Below, one piece after another: positions 45,291 through 54,499 of a stretch of DNA of 64,000 bases; positions within the stretch are counted from its first letter, which is position 1, and each line of letters begins with the position of its first letter. The notes beneath the pieces were generated by a model. It did no database searches. It saw only the letters and a list, made by a program, of their open reading frames with translations, and had not been told where the DNA came from. This stretch comes from Marivita sp046591575. Lineage in GTDB: Bacteria; Pseudomonadota; Alphaproteobacteria; Rhodobacterales; Rhodobacteraceae. The stretch spans positions 62,001 to 126,000 of the forward strand of contig NZ_JBIQWA010000002.1 of assembly GCF_046591575.1 (NCBI RefSeq). The letters are read 5' to 3'. The translations under genes and the position numbers were made by a program.

Positions 45291-45919
45291 CCAATCACCT
45301 CACCATCGTCGATCATCCGCTTGTTCAGCACAAGCTCAGCCTCATGCGCGACAAGGACACATCGACCAAATCGTTCCGCCAATTGCTGCGCGAAATCAGC
45401 CTCTTGCTGGCCTACGAGGTCACGCGCGACCTGCCAATGACCACCCGCAAGGTCGAAACGCCGCTTTGCGAAACGGACGCTCCGGTCATTGGAGGCAAAA
45501 AACTTGCGCTGGTGTCGATCCTGCGGGCGGGCAATGGCTTGCTCGATGGCATCCTCGAACTGATCCCGGCGGCGCGGGTTGGCTTTGTCGGTCTGTACCG
45601 CGACGAGGAAACCCTCAAACCGGTTCAATATTATTTCAAGGTGCCCACCGGGCTTGAAGATCGCGTCACAATTGTGGTGGACCCGATGCTCGCCACCGGC
45701 AACAGCTCTGCCGCGGCGATTGATCTGCTCAAAGAGGCCGGGGCGCAAAACATTATCTTCCTGTGCCTGCTCGCCGCCCCCGAAGGCGTGGCCCGCATGA
45801 AAGAGGCCCACCCAGACGTCCCCATCGTCACCGCATCGCTTGACAGCCACCTCAACGAACAGGGCTACATCGTTCCCGGCCTCGGCGACGCAGGCGACCG
45901 TATGTTCGGGACCAAATAG
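45287..45919 (+). CDS. upp: uracil phosphoribosyltransferase
   Basis: UPRT of 210 residues, making UMP from uracil and PRPP. The N-terminal LTIVDHPLVQHKLSLMRDKDTSTKSFRQLLREI, the ILRAGNGLLDG segment, the PRPP motif VVVDPMLATGNSS (near residue 125) and the C-terminal YIVPGLGDAGDRMFGT are all family features. Last gene of the cdd-deoA-deoB-add-upp chain; it recovers the uracil that the earlier enzymes release. Confidence 0.97.
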   Translation: MTNHLTIVDHPLVQHKLSLMRDKDTSTKSFRQLLREISLLLAYEVTRDLPMTTRKVETPLCETDAPVIGGKKLALVSILRAGNGLLDGILELIPAARVGFVGLYRDEETLKPVQYYFKVPTGLEDRVTIVVDPMLATGNSSAAAIDLLKEAGAQNIIFLCLLAAPEGVARMKEAHPDVPIVTASLDSHLNEQGYIVPGLGDAGDRMFGTK

Positions 45920-45977
45920 CGCTTTACAGTCAAAGGCCTGACAGGCAGTGTTTCGTCACATCTGTGGGGACAGACCT

Positions 45978-46595
45978 ATGACTGCTTTCAAATTGACCGC
46001 TCTGGCGGTGCTGGCTGCGGCCAGCTTTGCTGTAACCGGCGCATCTGCGCAAAACCTGCGGTCCGTCGGGCCACCGGAAGAGTTTCCACCGGCCAGTTAC
46101 GCGGGCACGCAATATGTTGACAGCCGCGGCTGTGTCTATGTGCGGGCCGGTGTCGATGGCGCGGTGAACTGGGTGCCTCGGGTCTCTCGCGACCGGCAGC
46201 TGATCTGCGGTCAAACACCGTCGCTGCGTCAGGGTCAGACCGGTATGGCCGAAACCGCCCCGGTGATCATCACCCCGCAGCGCACCGTGCGCGCCGTGCC
46301 AAACCGAACCGTGCACCGCCCCAAATACACCGGGACGCACCGAATTGTGCAGGAACGGATCGTGCCCAAACATGTCTACGAGTCACAGGGCGATACGCTG
46401 CCCACGGTTCCCAAAGGGTACAAACCGGCCTGGGAGGATGATCGCCTGAACCCGCACCGGGCCCATATGACCCGCAATGGCTATCGCGCCACGCAGCAGG
46501 TCTGGAGCAACACCGTGCCCCGAGAGCGGTTAATGGCCCCGCAAGAGATCAAAGACCCCGTGATTGTCGGGCGCGGCCGGGGCCTTGGCCACTGA
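45978..46595 (+). CDS. exported uncharacterised protein
   Basis: Protein of 205 residues with a signal peptide (MTAFKLTALAVLAAASFAVTGASA, cut near residue 24). The mature N-terminus has FPPASYAGTQYVDSRGCVYVRAGVDGAVNWVPRVSRDRQLICG, a segment I know from Rhodobacteraceae SPOR-domain envelope proteins, with two cysteines that could pair. The remainder is basic, Pro/Arg/His-rich and probably disordered, and no SPOR domain follows it. Function unknown. Its stop is adjacent to that of a convergent gene. Confidence 0.75.
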   Translation: MTAFKLTALAVLAAASFAVTGASAQNLRSVGPPEEFPPASYAGTQYVDSRGCVYVRAGVDGAVNWVPRVSRDRQLICGQTPSLRQGQTGMAETAPVIITPQRTVRAVPNRTVHRPKYTGTHRIVQERIVPKHVYESQGDTLPTVPKGYKPAWEDDRLNPHRAHMTRNGYRATQQVWSNTVPRERLMAPQEIKDPVIVGRGRGLGH

Positions 46596-47621
46596 TCACT
46601 CGCCGCAGATGCCCTGCAGCCGCAGCCAATCCGCATCACTTAACACCGGACGCGTGTCACGGCCAGCCATCGGGTCTGCCTCGATCAGGCCCAATGTGGT
46701 TTCCCCTGTAATATCAAGCGAATAGGCATAAGGTGTGGAGCGCAGCTCGGCGGTTTTGAACGCCGCAAGCAGCATGTCGTCCGACACCGGGGCAGGTGTC
46801 TTGGCCAAAAGATGTTCGCTGTAGCGGTCCAGATCGGCCTCGTTCAATTCCCCGGTTGTCAGCAAACGCAGGCTGGACCAGAGTCCCGTTTCGATCAGCA
46901 TTTCTTCCAAAGGATCTTGGGTCAGCGCGCGCACGCGCTCGGTCAAAATATACCCGGCCGTGACATTGGGGTCTTCCGGGTCTTCGACCAGGGCCCGGTT
47001 CAACAGGATACGGCCCCCGGGCAGATGCGCGGTTGTGGACACCCCGCCCGGAAGCACAACCAGAGCGCCGCGTTGACCGGGGCCAAGCACACGCGACGCC
47101 AATCTTCGCAGGGGTTCTCTTGCGTCCCGGGTCGTACACATCTGGCCAGAAATCCGCGTAATCCGTGCCAAAAGCGCATCGCCGATGTCGTCGCGCTTTA
47201 CCGCAGGCACCACTTGAACGGTATGCCGCAGCAAGGCGTCGGGCAGCCACAGGAACATCCCCGCCGCAACAAGACAGGCAATACCGGCGGTGATCCAAAG
47301 CCGAAGCTTACCCGGTTTGGCACGGCTTTTGTCAATTGCGGTGCGAATTTGCTCGATCGCGTCGATCATTTCGACGCCATCTTCGCCAAGTTCAAGTGTC
47401 TCGCCAGGGTCGCCATCGGGGTGGTACACTGCAGGTCGTTGGCCCTTATTCGCGCGCGCAACCGCTGCAATCGACCAATGCGCCAGAACGTTTTCGCGCA
47501 AATCAAAAATCGTGATCGACGCATCCCCAAGAGAGATCACAACGTCCTTGCGCTGGTCTGCAGGCGTGGCACGCCAGACGCCAGCGGCTTCAAGCCGTTG
47601 AAATTCCTTCAGCGCGGTCAT
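46596..47621 (-). CDS. membrane-anchored protein resembling an M48 peptidase without the zinc motif
   Basis: Protein of 341 residues: a cytoplasmic N-terminal part (1-105), one membrane helix (about 107-127, LWITAGIACLVAAGMFLWLP) and a C-terminal part of about 210 residues. The stretch ALVVLPGG...HLPGGRILLNRALVEDPEDPNVTAGYILTERVRA is laid out like the start of M48 peptidases (PGG, G-I-L-x-x-R-A-L, then AHExxH), but the HExxH position reads TERVRA. NEADLDRYSEHLL further on recalls the third-ligand ExxxD region. I infer a non-catalytic relative; this is not certain and needs a profile search. Confidence 0.6.
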   Translation of the reverse strand: MTALKEFQRLEAAGVWRATPADQRKDVVISLGDASITIFDLRENVLAHWSIAAVARANKGQRPAVYHPDGDPGETLELGEDGVEMIDAIEQIRTAIDKSRAKPGKLRLWITAGIACLVAAGMFLWLPDALLRHTVQVVPAVKRDDIGDALLARITRISGQMCTTRDAREPLRRLASRVLGPGQRGALVVLPGGVSTTAHLPGGRILLNRALVEDPEDPNVTAGYILTERVRALTQDPLEEMLIETGLWSSLRLLTTGELNEADLDRYSEHLLAKTPAPVSDDMLLAAFKTAELRSTPYAYSLDITGETTLGLIEADPMAGRDTRPVLSDADWLRLQGICGE

Positions 47622-47692
47622 TTGGGCTGCTCTGCCTCGTTCATTGAGTCAAAACCTACACCGCCCTGCGATTCCGCGCAATGCAGCAGGCG

Positions 47693-49321
47693 TTACAGCT
47701 CCTTTGCGCGGTCGCGCAGTTGGAATTTCTGAATTTTCCCGGTGGCGGTTTTGGGCAGATCTTCAAAAACCACCATCTTGGGGGTTTTGAACCCCGCCAG
47801 TTTTGTGCGGGCATAGGCAATCAGGTCGGCTTCGGATACGGAATGATTGTCTTTCAACTCGACAAAGGCGCAGGGCACTTCACCCCAGGTCGCGTCCGGC
47901 TTTGCGACCACGGCGCAAAGCAGCACGGCATCATGGCCCATGAGCGTCGCTTCAACCTCAACCGATGAAATATTTTCCCCGCCGGAGATAATGATATCCT
48001 TGGCACGATCCGAAATCTGCACATACGCGTCCGGGTGGATGACGGCGATATCGCCGGAATGGAAATGCCCGCCCTCGAACGCCGCCTCTGTCGCCTTCGG
48101 ATTCTTCAGATACCCTTTCATCACCGAATTGCCGCGAATAACGATTTCCCCCTGGGTTTTCCCGTCTCTGACCACGGGCGCGCCGTTTTCGTCAATGACA
48201 TCAATCTTTTCCATCATTGGAAACGCCACACCCTGACGCGCCTTGATGCCGGATTGCGCGTCCTGGTCCAGATCATCCCAGACATCGGTTTTCCACAAAC
48301 ATTCAGTGACATGACCATAGGTCTCGGTCAGTCCGTAAACCTGCATGACATTGAAGCCCAGGTGGCCGATCTTGGCCAATGTTGCCGGGGCAGGTGGGGC
48401 CCCGGCGGTAAAGACCTGCACGTCATGTTGAAAGTCACGCCGCTCGGACGGGTCGGCGTTCACAATCATATTCAGCACAATCGGCGCGCCGCCGAAATGC
48501 GTAACCCCTTCATCGGCAATCGCATCATAGATCGCTTTCGCACTGATATCGCGACAGCAAACAAGCGTGCCCCCCAGCACCGGCATCATCCAGGTGTGGT
48601 TCCAGCCATTGCAGTGGAACAGCGGTACAATGGTCAGATAGGTTGGCCGCAGCGTCAGTTGCCAACTGATCACCGTTCCCATCGTCATCAGATACGCCCC
48701 GCGGTGATGGTAGACGACCCCCTTTGGCCGCCCTGTGGTGCCCGAGGTATAGTTCAGTGCCAGGCTTTCCCATTCATCCTCGGGCATGATCCATTGGAAA
48801 TCCGGGTCTGCCGCTGCCAGAACCGCCTCGTATTCCGGATATTCCGAAACCGCATGTACCCCTTCATGCGGGTCTGCCACCTCGATCACTTTGGGGGCGG
48901 GGCCGTCCAGTTGTTCAATCGCGTCCGCAAGCCCCGGTATGAATTGGGGATCGCACAGCACCACCTTGGCTTCGCCGTGATCCAGGATATAGGCAATCGT
49001 GTCCACATCCAGCCGTGTGTTGATCGTGTTGAGCACCGCCCCGCAGGCCGGAACACCGAAATGCGCCTCGGCCTGGGCTGGAATATTTGGCAGGATCGTC
49101 GCGACCACGTCCCCCGGGCGCACACCCATATTCACCAGGGCAGAGGCCAATCTGGTCGCACGCTCCAGATATTGTTCATAGGTCTTTCGATGCGGGCCAT
49201 GAACAACGGCCACCACCTCTGGAAATACCTCTGCTGCGCGTTTCAGATGCGACAGCGGTGTTAACGGCACATAATTCGCCGCCCGTTTGCCCAAACCGGT
49301 TTCGTCCCGCATCCAACCCAT
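47693..49321 (-). CDS. acyl-CoA synthetase (AMP-binding, FadD/AlkK-like)
   Basis: ANL-superfamily acyl-CoA ligase of about 542 residues, activating a carboxylic acid by adenylation and transfer to CoA. The P-loop-like motif is YTSGTTGRPKGVV (near residue 180), then GLTETYGH (near 325), GDIAVIHPDAYVQISDRAKDIIISGGENIS and a C-terminal PKTATGKIQKF with the adenylation lysine. The frame opens at a GTG at 49330; the ATG at 49321 gives the family N-terminus. Medium-chain substrates are likely by resemblance. It lies at the edge of the fatty-acid cluster. Confidence 0.9.
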   Translation of the reverse strand: MGWMRDETGLGKRAANYVPLTPLSHLKRAAEVFPEVVAVVHGPHRKTYEQYLERATRLASALVNMGVRPGDVVATILPNIPAQAEAHFGVPACGAVLNTINTRLDVDTIAYILDHGEAKVVLCDPQFIPGLADAIEQLDGPAPKVIEVADPHEGVHAVSEYPEYEAVLAAADPDFQWIMPEDEWESLALNYTSGTTGRPKGVVYHHRGAYLMTMGTVISWQLTLRPTYLTIVPLFHCNGWNHTWMMPVLGGTLVCCRDISAKAIYDAIADEGVTHFGGAPIVLNMIVNADPSERRDFQHDVQVFTAGAPPAPATLAKIGHLGFNVMQVYGLTETYGHVTECLWKTDVWDDLDQDAQSGIKARQGVAFPMMEKIDVIDENGAPVVRDGKTQGEIVIRGNSVMKGYLKNPKATEAAFEGGHFHSGDIAVIHPDAYVQISDRAKDIIISGGENISSVEVEATLMGHDAVLLCAVVAKPDATWGEVPCAFVELKDNHSVSEADLIAYARTKLAGFKTPKMVVFEDLPKTATGKIQKFQLRDRAKEL

Positions 49322-49427
49322 ATCCACCACTCCTCAAGGACTTCACTTGCCAATGACATAGCGCAGCGATCGTGCCGGGGAAAAGCAATTCCTTGCCTCA
49401 TCCGTCTGGCAATGGCACCTCTGGCGC

Positions 49428-50072
49428 ATGATTATTTCGCCTGGTCGCCAGTTTGTTTTTGTGCATATCCCCAAAACCGGTGGCACCTCGATGGCGCTGG
49501 CCCTGGAAAGTCGCGCGCATCGGGATGACATCCTGATTGGCGACACGCCGAAGGCGCAAAAGCGAAAAGGACGATTGAAATCGCTTACCGCCAAGGGCTG
49601 GCTTTGGAAACACAGCACGCTGGCGGATATGGATGGCGTGCTGCCACCAAGGACGTTGTCCGCGATGTTCGTTTTCACATTGGTGCGCAATCCGTGGGAC
49701 CGGATGGTCAGCTACTATCACTGGTTGCGGGATCAACGTTTTGACCACCCTGCGGTGACACTGGCCCGGTCGGTATCGTTTGATGCGTTTGTTCTGCACG
49801 ATCAGACCCGTGACGCGCTGAGTGCAACACCTTACAGCAGCTACATGCGACCTGCCGATGGCACCGATTTGCTGTGCCATTACATCCGGTTGGAGCACCT
49901 CGCAGCCGATATCGCGCCATTGGAGGCCCATCTGGGTTTTTCGCTGCAAATCCCGCATGTTAACCGATCTAACCGGCCTGCCGACTACCGCCGCGCATAC
50001 ACCGATGAAACGCGTACAGCTGTGGAAAACATATGCGCCCAGGATATCGCGCAGTTCCATTATCAATTTTAA
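49428..50072 (+). CDS. sulfotransferase family 2-like protein
   Basis: Sulfotransferase-fold protein of 214 residues. The PAPS 5'-phosphosulfate loop is seen as FVHIPKTGGTSMA (residues 10-22) and the 3'-phosphate motif as RNPWDRMVSYYHW (near 87-99), as in family 2 carbohydrate sulfotransferases. There is no signal peptide or membrane anchor, so it acts in the cytoplasm. The acceptor is unknown. It is divergent from the acyl-CoA ligase and convergent with the FadB/J gene. Confidence 0.85.
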   Translation: MIISPGRQFVFVHIPKTGGTSMALALESRAHRDDILIGDTPKAQKRKGRLKSLTAKGWLWKHSTLADMDGVLPPRTLSAMFVFTLVRNPWDRMVSYYHWLRDQRFDHPAVTLARSVSFDAFVLHDQTRDALSATPYSSYMRPADGTDLLCHYIRLEHLAADIAPLEAHLGFSLQIPHVNRSNRPADYRRAYTDETRTAVENICAQDIAQFHYQF

Positions 50073-50091
50073 TGCTAACGCAATGATCGCC

Positions 50092-50125
50092 ATAAAAAAC
50101 GCCGCCCCATATTGTGGGACGACGT
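50092..50125 (-). terminator. rho-independent terminator of the fatty-acid oxidation gene
   Basis: Twelve-base imperfect stem with G-T pairs (AACGCCGCCCCA against TGGGACGACGTT) followed on the minus strand by TTTTTTATGG, about 25 bases after the stop of the FadB/J-type gene. Confidence 0.7.
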
Positions 50126-50150
50126 TATCTGCTCAAGACTGAAGAAATTG

Positions 50151-52349
50151 TTACGCCGCTTGCGCTTTCTCGCCAAAACGTCCGTAAAATTTCTGACCTT
50201 TTGTTGCCATATCCCGCAACACATCCGGGCAAGTGAAGCGATCACCAAACGCATTGGTCAATTCATCACACCGGGCCGCCGCGTATTCCGCGCCCAGCAT
50301 GTCAAGCCAGGACAGCGGACCACCTGACCAAGGTGCAAAGCCCCAGCCAAGGATCGCCCCCACATCGCCTTCGCGGATATCCATCAGCACGCCGTCTTCC
50401 AATGCGCGAACCGCTTCCAGGGACTGCGCGAACAGCAAACGGTGTTGCACATCAACCAGGTCTGGCTGTTCCTCGGCCTGTGGATATTGCGCCAAGACAC
50501 CCTCGGAAAGGCCCTGTCGCTTGCCCTTGTCATCATAGTCGTAAAACCCAGCGCCGGTCTTGCGACCCAGGCGGCCTTGCTCTTCCATCCAGAAGATCAC
50601 TTCGTCCACCGCCTCATCCGGGTAGGCATCACCCATCGCCGCCTTCGTGGCGCGGGCAATCTTGGCCCCCAGATCAATCGACGTTTCATCCACCAATTGC
50701 AGCGGACCAAGTGGCATGCCCACCAGCTTTGCCGCGTTTTCGATCAGGGCAGGGGCCACGCCTTCCTTCACCATCCGTATCCCTTCGTTGATATACGGAA
50801 TAATGCAGCGATTGGCATAGAAGAACCGCGCGTCGTTCACCACGATCGGTGTCTTTTTGATCTGCCGCACAAAGTCGAGCGCCTTGGCCACCGCGCGGTC
50901 GCCTGTCGCGGTGCCCTTGATGATCTCGACCAGCATCATCTTTTCAACCGGGCTGAAGAAGTGAATGCCGATGAACTGATCAGGCCGTTTTGAGGCCTTC
51001 GCAAGCTCTGTGATCGGCAGGGTCGATGTGTTGGTGGCAAAGATGCAGTCTTCACCAATCACTTCTTCGACCTTTTGCGTCACCTCGGCCTTGATCTTGG
51101 GGTCCTCGAACACTGCTTCGACGATAAGATCGCAGTCTTTCAGTTCCGCGTAATCGGTTGTTGGCACAATCCGCGCCAGCATCGCATCTGCCTTGTCCTG
51201 CGTGATTTTCTTCCGGCTTACGCCCTTTGCTGTATACGCCTCTACATATGCCTTGCCTTTGTCCGCAGCGGCCTGTTCCCGGTCGAGCAAAACAACCTCG
51301 ATCCCGGCCTGCGCCGACACCAGTGCAATGCCCGCGCCCATCATGCCAGCGCCCAGAACGCCCACTTTCCTGACCGACTGATCCGCAACATCCGCCGGTC
51401 TGACAGCGCCTTTCTCTAGTGCCTGTTTGTTAATGAAAAGTGACCGGATCATCGCCGATGACGAGGGGTTCATGAGAATTTGAGTAAACCACCGCGCCTC
51501 GATTTTCAGCGCGGTGTCAAACGGGACCAACGCACCTTCGTAAACCGCTGACAACAAAGCCTTTGCGGCCGGATAAACGCCCTTGGTCTTGCCGTTGACC
51601 ATCGCGGATGCGCCAACGAACGTCATGAACCCAGCCGGGTGATACGGCGCGCCGCCGGGCATCTTGTAGCCCTTGGCGTCCCACGGCTTGACCAGATCGG
51701 CGTCCTTCGCGTTGAGCACCCAGTCGCGCGCGGCCGCCACCGGATCGTCAACCACCTCGTCAATGATCCCGGCGGCCTTGGCCTTTTTCGGATCAGACAG
51801 CTTGCCCTCCAACAGGAACGGAGACGCCGCCATCGCCCCCATCTTGCGCACCAGCCGCGTCGTACCACCCGCACCGGGGAAGATGCCCACCATGATCTCG
51901 GGCAGGCCAATCTTGGCCTTTGGGTTGTCGGCGGCAAAGATGCGGTGCGTCGCCAGCGGCAACTCCAGCCCAATACCCAGCGCGGTACCGGGCAGCGCCG
52001 CCGCAATCGGCTTGCCGCCCTTGAACGTCTTCGGATCCATGCCCGCACGCTCGATCTTGCGCAGCATGTGATGGCCGTTCATCGTGAAGTCGAACAGCGC
52101 CTCGGCAGGGTCATCCCCGGCCTCGGCCCGGATGGTCGCCAGTGTATTGAGGTCCATGCCGCCCGCGAAATCCGACTTGCCAGAGGTGATCACGATCCCC
52201 TTTACGGCCTCATCCGCCAGCGCGTCGTCGATCAGATCGTTGAGCGCCATCATCGACTCGCGGCTCATCACGTTCATGGATTTGCCCGGCACGTCCCAGG
52301 TGATGATCGCCACGCCACCCGCGTCTTTTTTCATCGTAAAATCAGTCAT
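50151..52349 (-). CDS. enoyl-CoA hydratase/3-hydroxyacyl-CoA dehydrogenase fusion (FadB/FadJ type)
   Basis: Bifunctional beta-oxidation enzyme of 732 residues. The crotonase domain is N-terminal (GIVITSGKSDFAGGMDL; PIAAALPGTALGIGLELPLATH; GLPEIMVGIFPGAGGTTRL). The dehydrogenase part starts near residue 325 with the NAD motif GVLGAGMMGAGIA, and the catalytic His is in IGIHFFSPVEKMMLVEII; two C-terminal helical domains follow. It takes trans-2-enoyl-CoA to 3-ketoacyl-CoA. The thiolase gene is 11 bases upstream on the same strand, so both parts of the cycle are made together. The ATG at 52349 is the family start. Confidence 0.94.
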   Translation of the reverse strand: MTDFTMKKDAGGVAIITWDVPGKSMNVMSRESMMALNDLIDDALADEAVKGIVITSGKSDFAGGMDLNTLATIRAEAGDDPAEALFDFTMNGHHMLRKIERAGMDPKTFKGGKPIAAALPGTALGIGLELPLATHRIFAADNPKAKIGLPEIMVGIFPGAGGTTRLVRKMGAMAASPFLLEGKLSDPKKAKAAGIIDEVVDDPVAAARDWVLNAKDADLVKPWDAKGYKMPGGAPYHPAGFMTFVGASAMVNGKTKGVYPAAKALLSAVYEGALVPFDTALKIEARWFTQILMNPSSSAMIRSLFINKQALEKGAVRPADVADQSVRKVGVLGAGMMGAGIALVSAQAGIEVVLLDREQAAADKGKAYVEAYTAKGVSRKKITQDKADAMLARIVPTTDYAELKDCDLIVEAVFEDPKIKAEVTQKVEEVIGEDCIFATNTSTLPITELAKASKRPDQFIGIHFFSPVEKMMLVEIIKGTATGDRAVAKALDFVRQIKKTPIVVNDARFFYANRCIIPYINEGIRMVKEGVAPALIENAAKLVGMPLGPLQLVDETSIDLGAKIARATKAAMGDAYPDEAVDEVIFWMEEQGRLGRKTGAGFYDYDDKGKRQGLSEGVLAQYPQAEEQPDLVDVQHRLLFAQSLEAVRALEDGVLMDIREGDVGAILGWGFAPWSGGPLSWLDMLGAEYAAARCDELTNAFGDRFTCPDVLRDMATKGQKFYGRFGEKAQAA

Positions 52350-52360
52350 GTCGCCGCTCC

Positions 52361-53572
52361 TTAAACCCGCTCGATAATCGTCGCTGCACCCATGCCGGAT
52401 GCGATGCACAGCGTGGCGAGGCCCGTGCCTTTGCCCGTGCGCTCCAATTCATCGAGAAGCGTGCCGATGATGATCGCGCCTGTCGCACCCAGGGGATGCC
52501 CCATTGCAATCGAGCCGCCGTTCACATTAACCACGCTGTCATCCACATCAAACGCCTGCATGAAGCGCAGCACGACGCTGGCAAAAGCCTCGTTCACCTC
52601 GAAGAGGTCAATGTCGCTGATGCTCATGCCCGTGTCGGCGAGGATCATCTCGGTCACGGGGACGGGGCCGGTCAGCATAATGGTCGGATCTGTCCCGATC
52701 TTGGCGGTCGCCTTGATCCGCGCGCGGGGTTTGAGACCCCATTTCTCGCCGAATTCCTTGTTGCCGATCAGCACGCCCGCTGCGCCATCGACGATGCCGG
52801 ACGAATTGCCCGCGTGGTGGATGTGGTTGATTTTTTCCAGATGCGGGTACTTCATCAGCGCGACCGCATCGAAGCCGGGCATGACCTCGCCCATCTGTTG
52901 AAACGATGGGTTCAACGCGCCAAGCGACTGCATGTCGGTGCCGGGGCGCATGTATTCGTCATGGTCGAGGATCGGCAGACCGTTCTGGTCGCGCACCTCG
53001 ACGATCGACTTGGCGAAGCGGTTGTCATCCCAGGCCGCCTTGGCGCGCTTCTGGCTTTCGACGGCCAGGCTGTCTGCCTCATCGCGGCTGAACCCGTATT
53101 CGGTCGCAATGATGTCGGCCGAAATGCCCTGCGGCACGAAATAGGTGTCCATCGCCACGGAGGGATCGACGGCAATCGCAGCGCCATCGCTGCCCATGGC
53201 GACGCGGCCCATCATCTCGACCCCGCCTGCGATATAGGCGTCGCCTGCACCGCCACGCACCTGGTTCGCGGCAAGGTTCACCGCTTCCATACCTGACGCA
53301 CAGAACCGGTTGATCGCCAGTCCCGGAATGCTCTCGTCCAATCCGGACGCCAAAACAGCCGTCCGCGCCAGGCATCCGCCCTGTTCTCCGACCTGGGTGA
53401 CGTTGCCCCAGATCACGTCTTCCACCGCATGGCCCTCAAGCCCATTACGATCCTTCACGGCGTCCAGCACCTGCGCACTCAGCCGCACAGAGGTCACTTC
53501 GTGCAAACTGCCGTCCTTGCGACCTTTGCCGCGCGGTGTACGCACGGCGTCATAGATGTAAGCTTCACTCAT
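52361..53572 (-). CDS. acetyl-CoA acyltransferase (thiolase)
   Basis: Thiolase of 403 residues, cleaving 3-ketoacyl-CoA to acetyl-CoA and a shortened acyl-CoA. The nucleophile is in INRFCASGMEAV (Cys near residue 92); NVNGGSIAMGHPLGATGA near residue 355 and the C-terminal LCIASGMGAATIIE hold the His and second Cys (ATLCIASGMG). The ATG at 53572 gives the standard start MSEAYIYDAVRTPRGKG. It forms an operon with the FadB/J-type gene downstream. Confidence 0.95.
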   Translation of the reverse strand: MSEAYIYDAVRTPRGKGRKDGSLHEVTSVRLSAQVLDAVKDRNGLEGHAVEDVIWGNVTQVGEQGGCLARTAVLASGLDESIPGLAINRFCASGMEAVNLAANQVRGGAGDAYIAGGVEMMGRVAMGSDGAAIAVDPSVAMDTYFVPQGISADIIATEYGFSRDEADSLAVESQKRAKAAWDDNRFAKSIVEVRDQNGLPILDHDEYMRPGTDMQSLGALNPSFQQMGEVMPGFDAVALMKYPHLEKINHIHHAGNSSGIVDGAAGVLIGNKEFGEKWGLKPRARIKATAKIGTDPTIMLTGPVPVTEMILADTGMSISDIDLFEVNEAFASVVLRFMQAFDVDDSVVNVNGGSIAMGHPLGATGAIIIGTLLDELERTGKGTGLATLCIASGMGAATIIERV

Positions 53573-53586
53573 GTCGCGTCTCCGTC

Positions 53587-54225
53587 TCAGGCCCGATCCG
53601 CAGGGGATCCAGGCATCAAGTGATAGGGGTGTTTCCAACGTGGCAGGGTCTCAATCCCCGACAGCCAACGGTCGATATTCGGCCAATCTGCGCGGTCAAA
53701 TCCAAAAGGTTCGGGGTAAAACAGGTAGCCGCAACACGAGATATCCGCATTGGTGATCCCGTCGCCCACGATCCAGTCGCGCCCGTCAAGATGTGTATCG
53801 AGCACGTTATACGCTGCCTTCAGACGTCCTTGCAAAAAGCCGATAACGTCTGCGGGGCGCTTCCCTTCGGGCAGGAAGTTCATCAAGAACCGCGTCATGC
53901 CGGCCTGGCTCGACAGTTTGTGATTGTCCCAAAACATCCAACGCATCACCTCACGCGCCTCCTCTGGCGTTGCGCCGCCAAATTTGCCCGAATGTTCCGC
54001 GACATACATCTGGATCACACCCGATTGCGTCAGCTTCACATCGCCATCGACCATCACCGGCACTTCGCCCATTGGGTTGATATGCGTGCGGAACTTATCG
54101 GTCCTTGTCTCGCCGCCAAAGAAATCGACCTTAACCGGAACCCAGTCCAGCCCGCCGAGCTCCAAAGCCAGCGCCGCCTTGTAGGCATTCCCGCTTTCGC
54201 CAAAACAATAAAGTTGGATACTCAT
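53587..54225 (-). CDS. glutathione S-transferase family protein
   Basis: GST of 212 residues. The thioredoxin-like N-domain has YCFGESGNAYKAALALELGGL and the cis-Pro segment NPMGEVPVMVDGDVKLTQSGVI with the glutathione-contacting Glu/Gln-Ser pattern (QS); a helical C-domain follows (REVMRWMFWDNHKL). The stop lies 14 bases before the thiolase start, so it is probably in the same transcript as the beta-oxidation genes. The substrate is unknown. Confidence 0.88.
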   Translation of the reverse strand: MSIQLYCFGESGNAYKAALALELGGLDWVPVKVDFFGGETRTDKFRTHINPMGEVPVMVDGDVKLTQSGVIQMYVAEHSGKFGGATPEEAREVMRWMFWDNHKLSSQAGMTRFLMNFLPEGKRPADVIGFLQGRLKAAYNVLDTHLDGRDWIVGDGITNADISCCGYLFYPEPFGFDRADWPNIDRWLSGIETLPRWKHPYHLMPGSPADRA

Positions 54226-54270
54226 AGGTTCTGTTCCTTGAAAGGTCGGGCGGGCCGATCAGGGCAGGGT

Positions 54271-54303
54271 GCCTCCGGCGGGAGTTTTCCGGGCAAGATG
54301 AAG
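54271..54303 (+). repeat. inverted repeat arm, family 2, left copy
   Basis: Begins GCCTCCGGCGGGAGTTTTCC and ends GCAAGATGAAG. It contains a 4-bp hairpin CTCC/GGAG followed by a T-run, a form I associate with repeated intergenic elements of Rhodobacteraceae. Confidence 0.8.
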
Positions 54304-54466
54304 ACAGAACCGGTGCTTTCTTTACCGACCTTTAAGGGTAATCGACTTAGTCTAAGCACGCATGGCAGGCTGGAGAGCTGAGCCATGTGCAAGGTGAAGC
54401 CCCGCCAACAGCGCCTGACACCGCGTGGTAAAGAGGCCGGCCGGCGGGGTGGACCTTTCCGTGCGC

Positions 54467-54499
54467 CTTCATCTTGCCTGGAAAACTCCCGCCGGAGGC
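54467..54499 (-). repeat. inverted repeat arm, family 2, right copy
   Basis: Reverse complement of the left arm with one mismatch in 33 bases (an A for a G at position 21 of the arm). It follows the acyl-CoA dehydrogenase gene on that gene's strand and probably acts as its terminator. Confidence 0.8.

Noticed and set aside
48035..49264. Plus-strand open frame of 409 codons opposite the acyl-CoA ligase
   Set aside because: No recognisable domain; the ligase motifs are all present on the minus strand.
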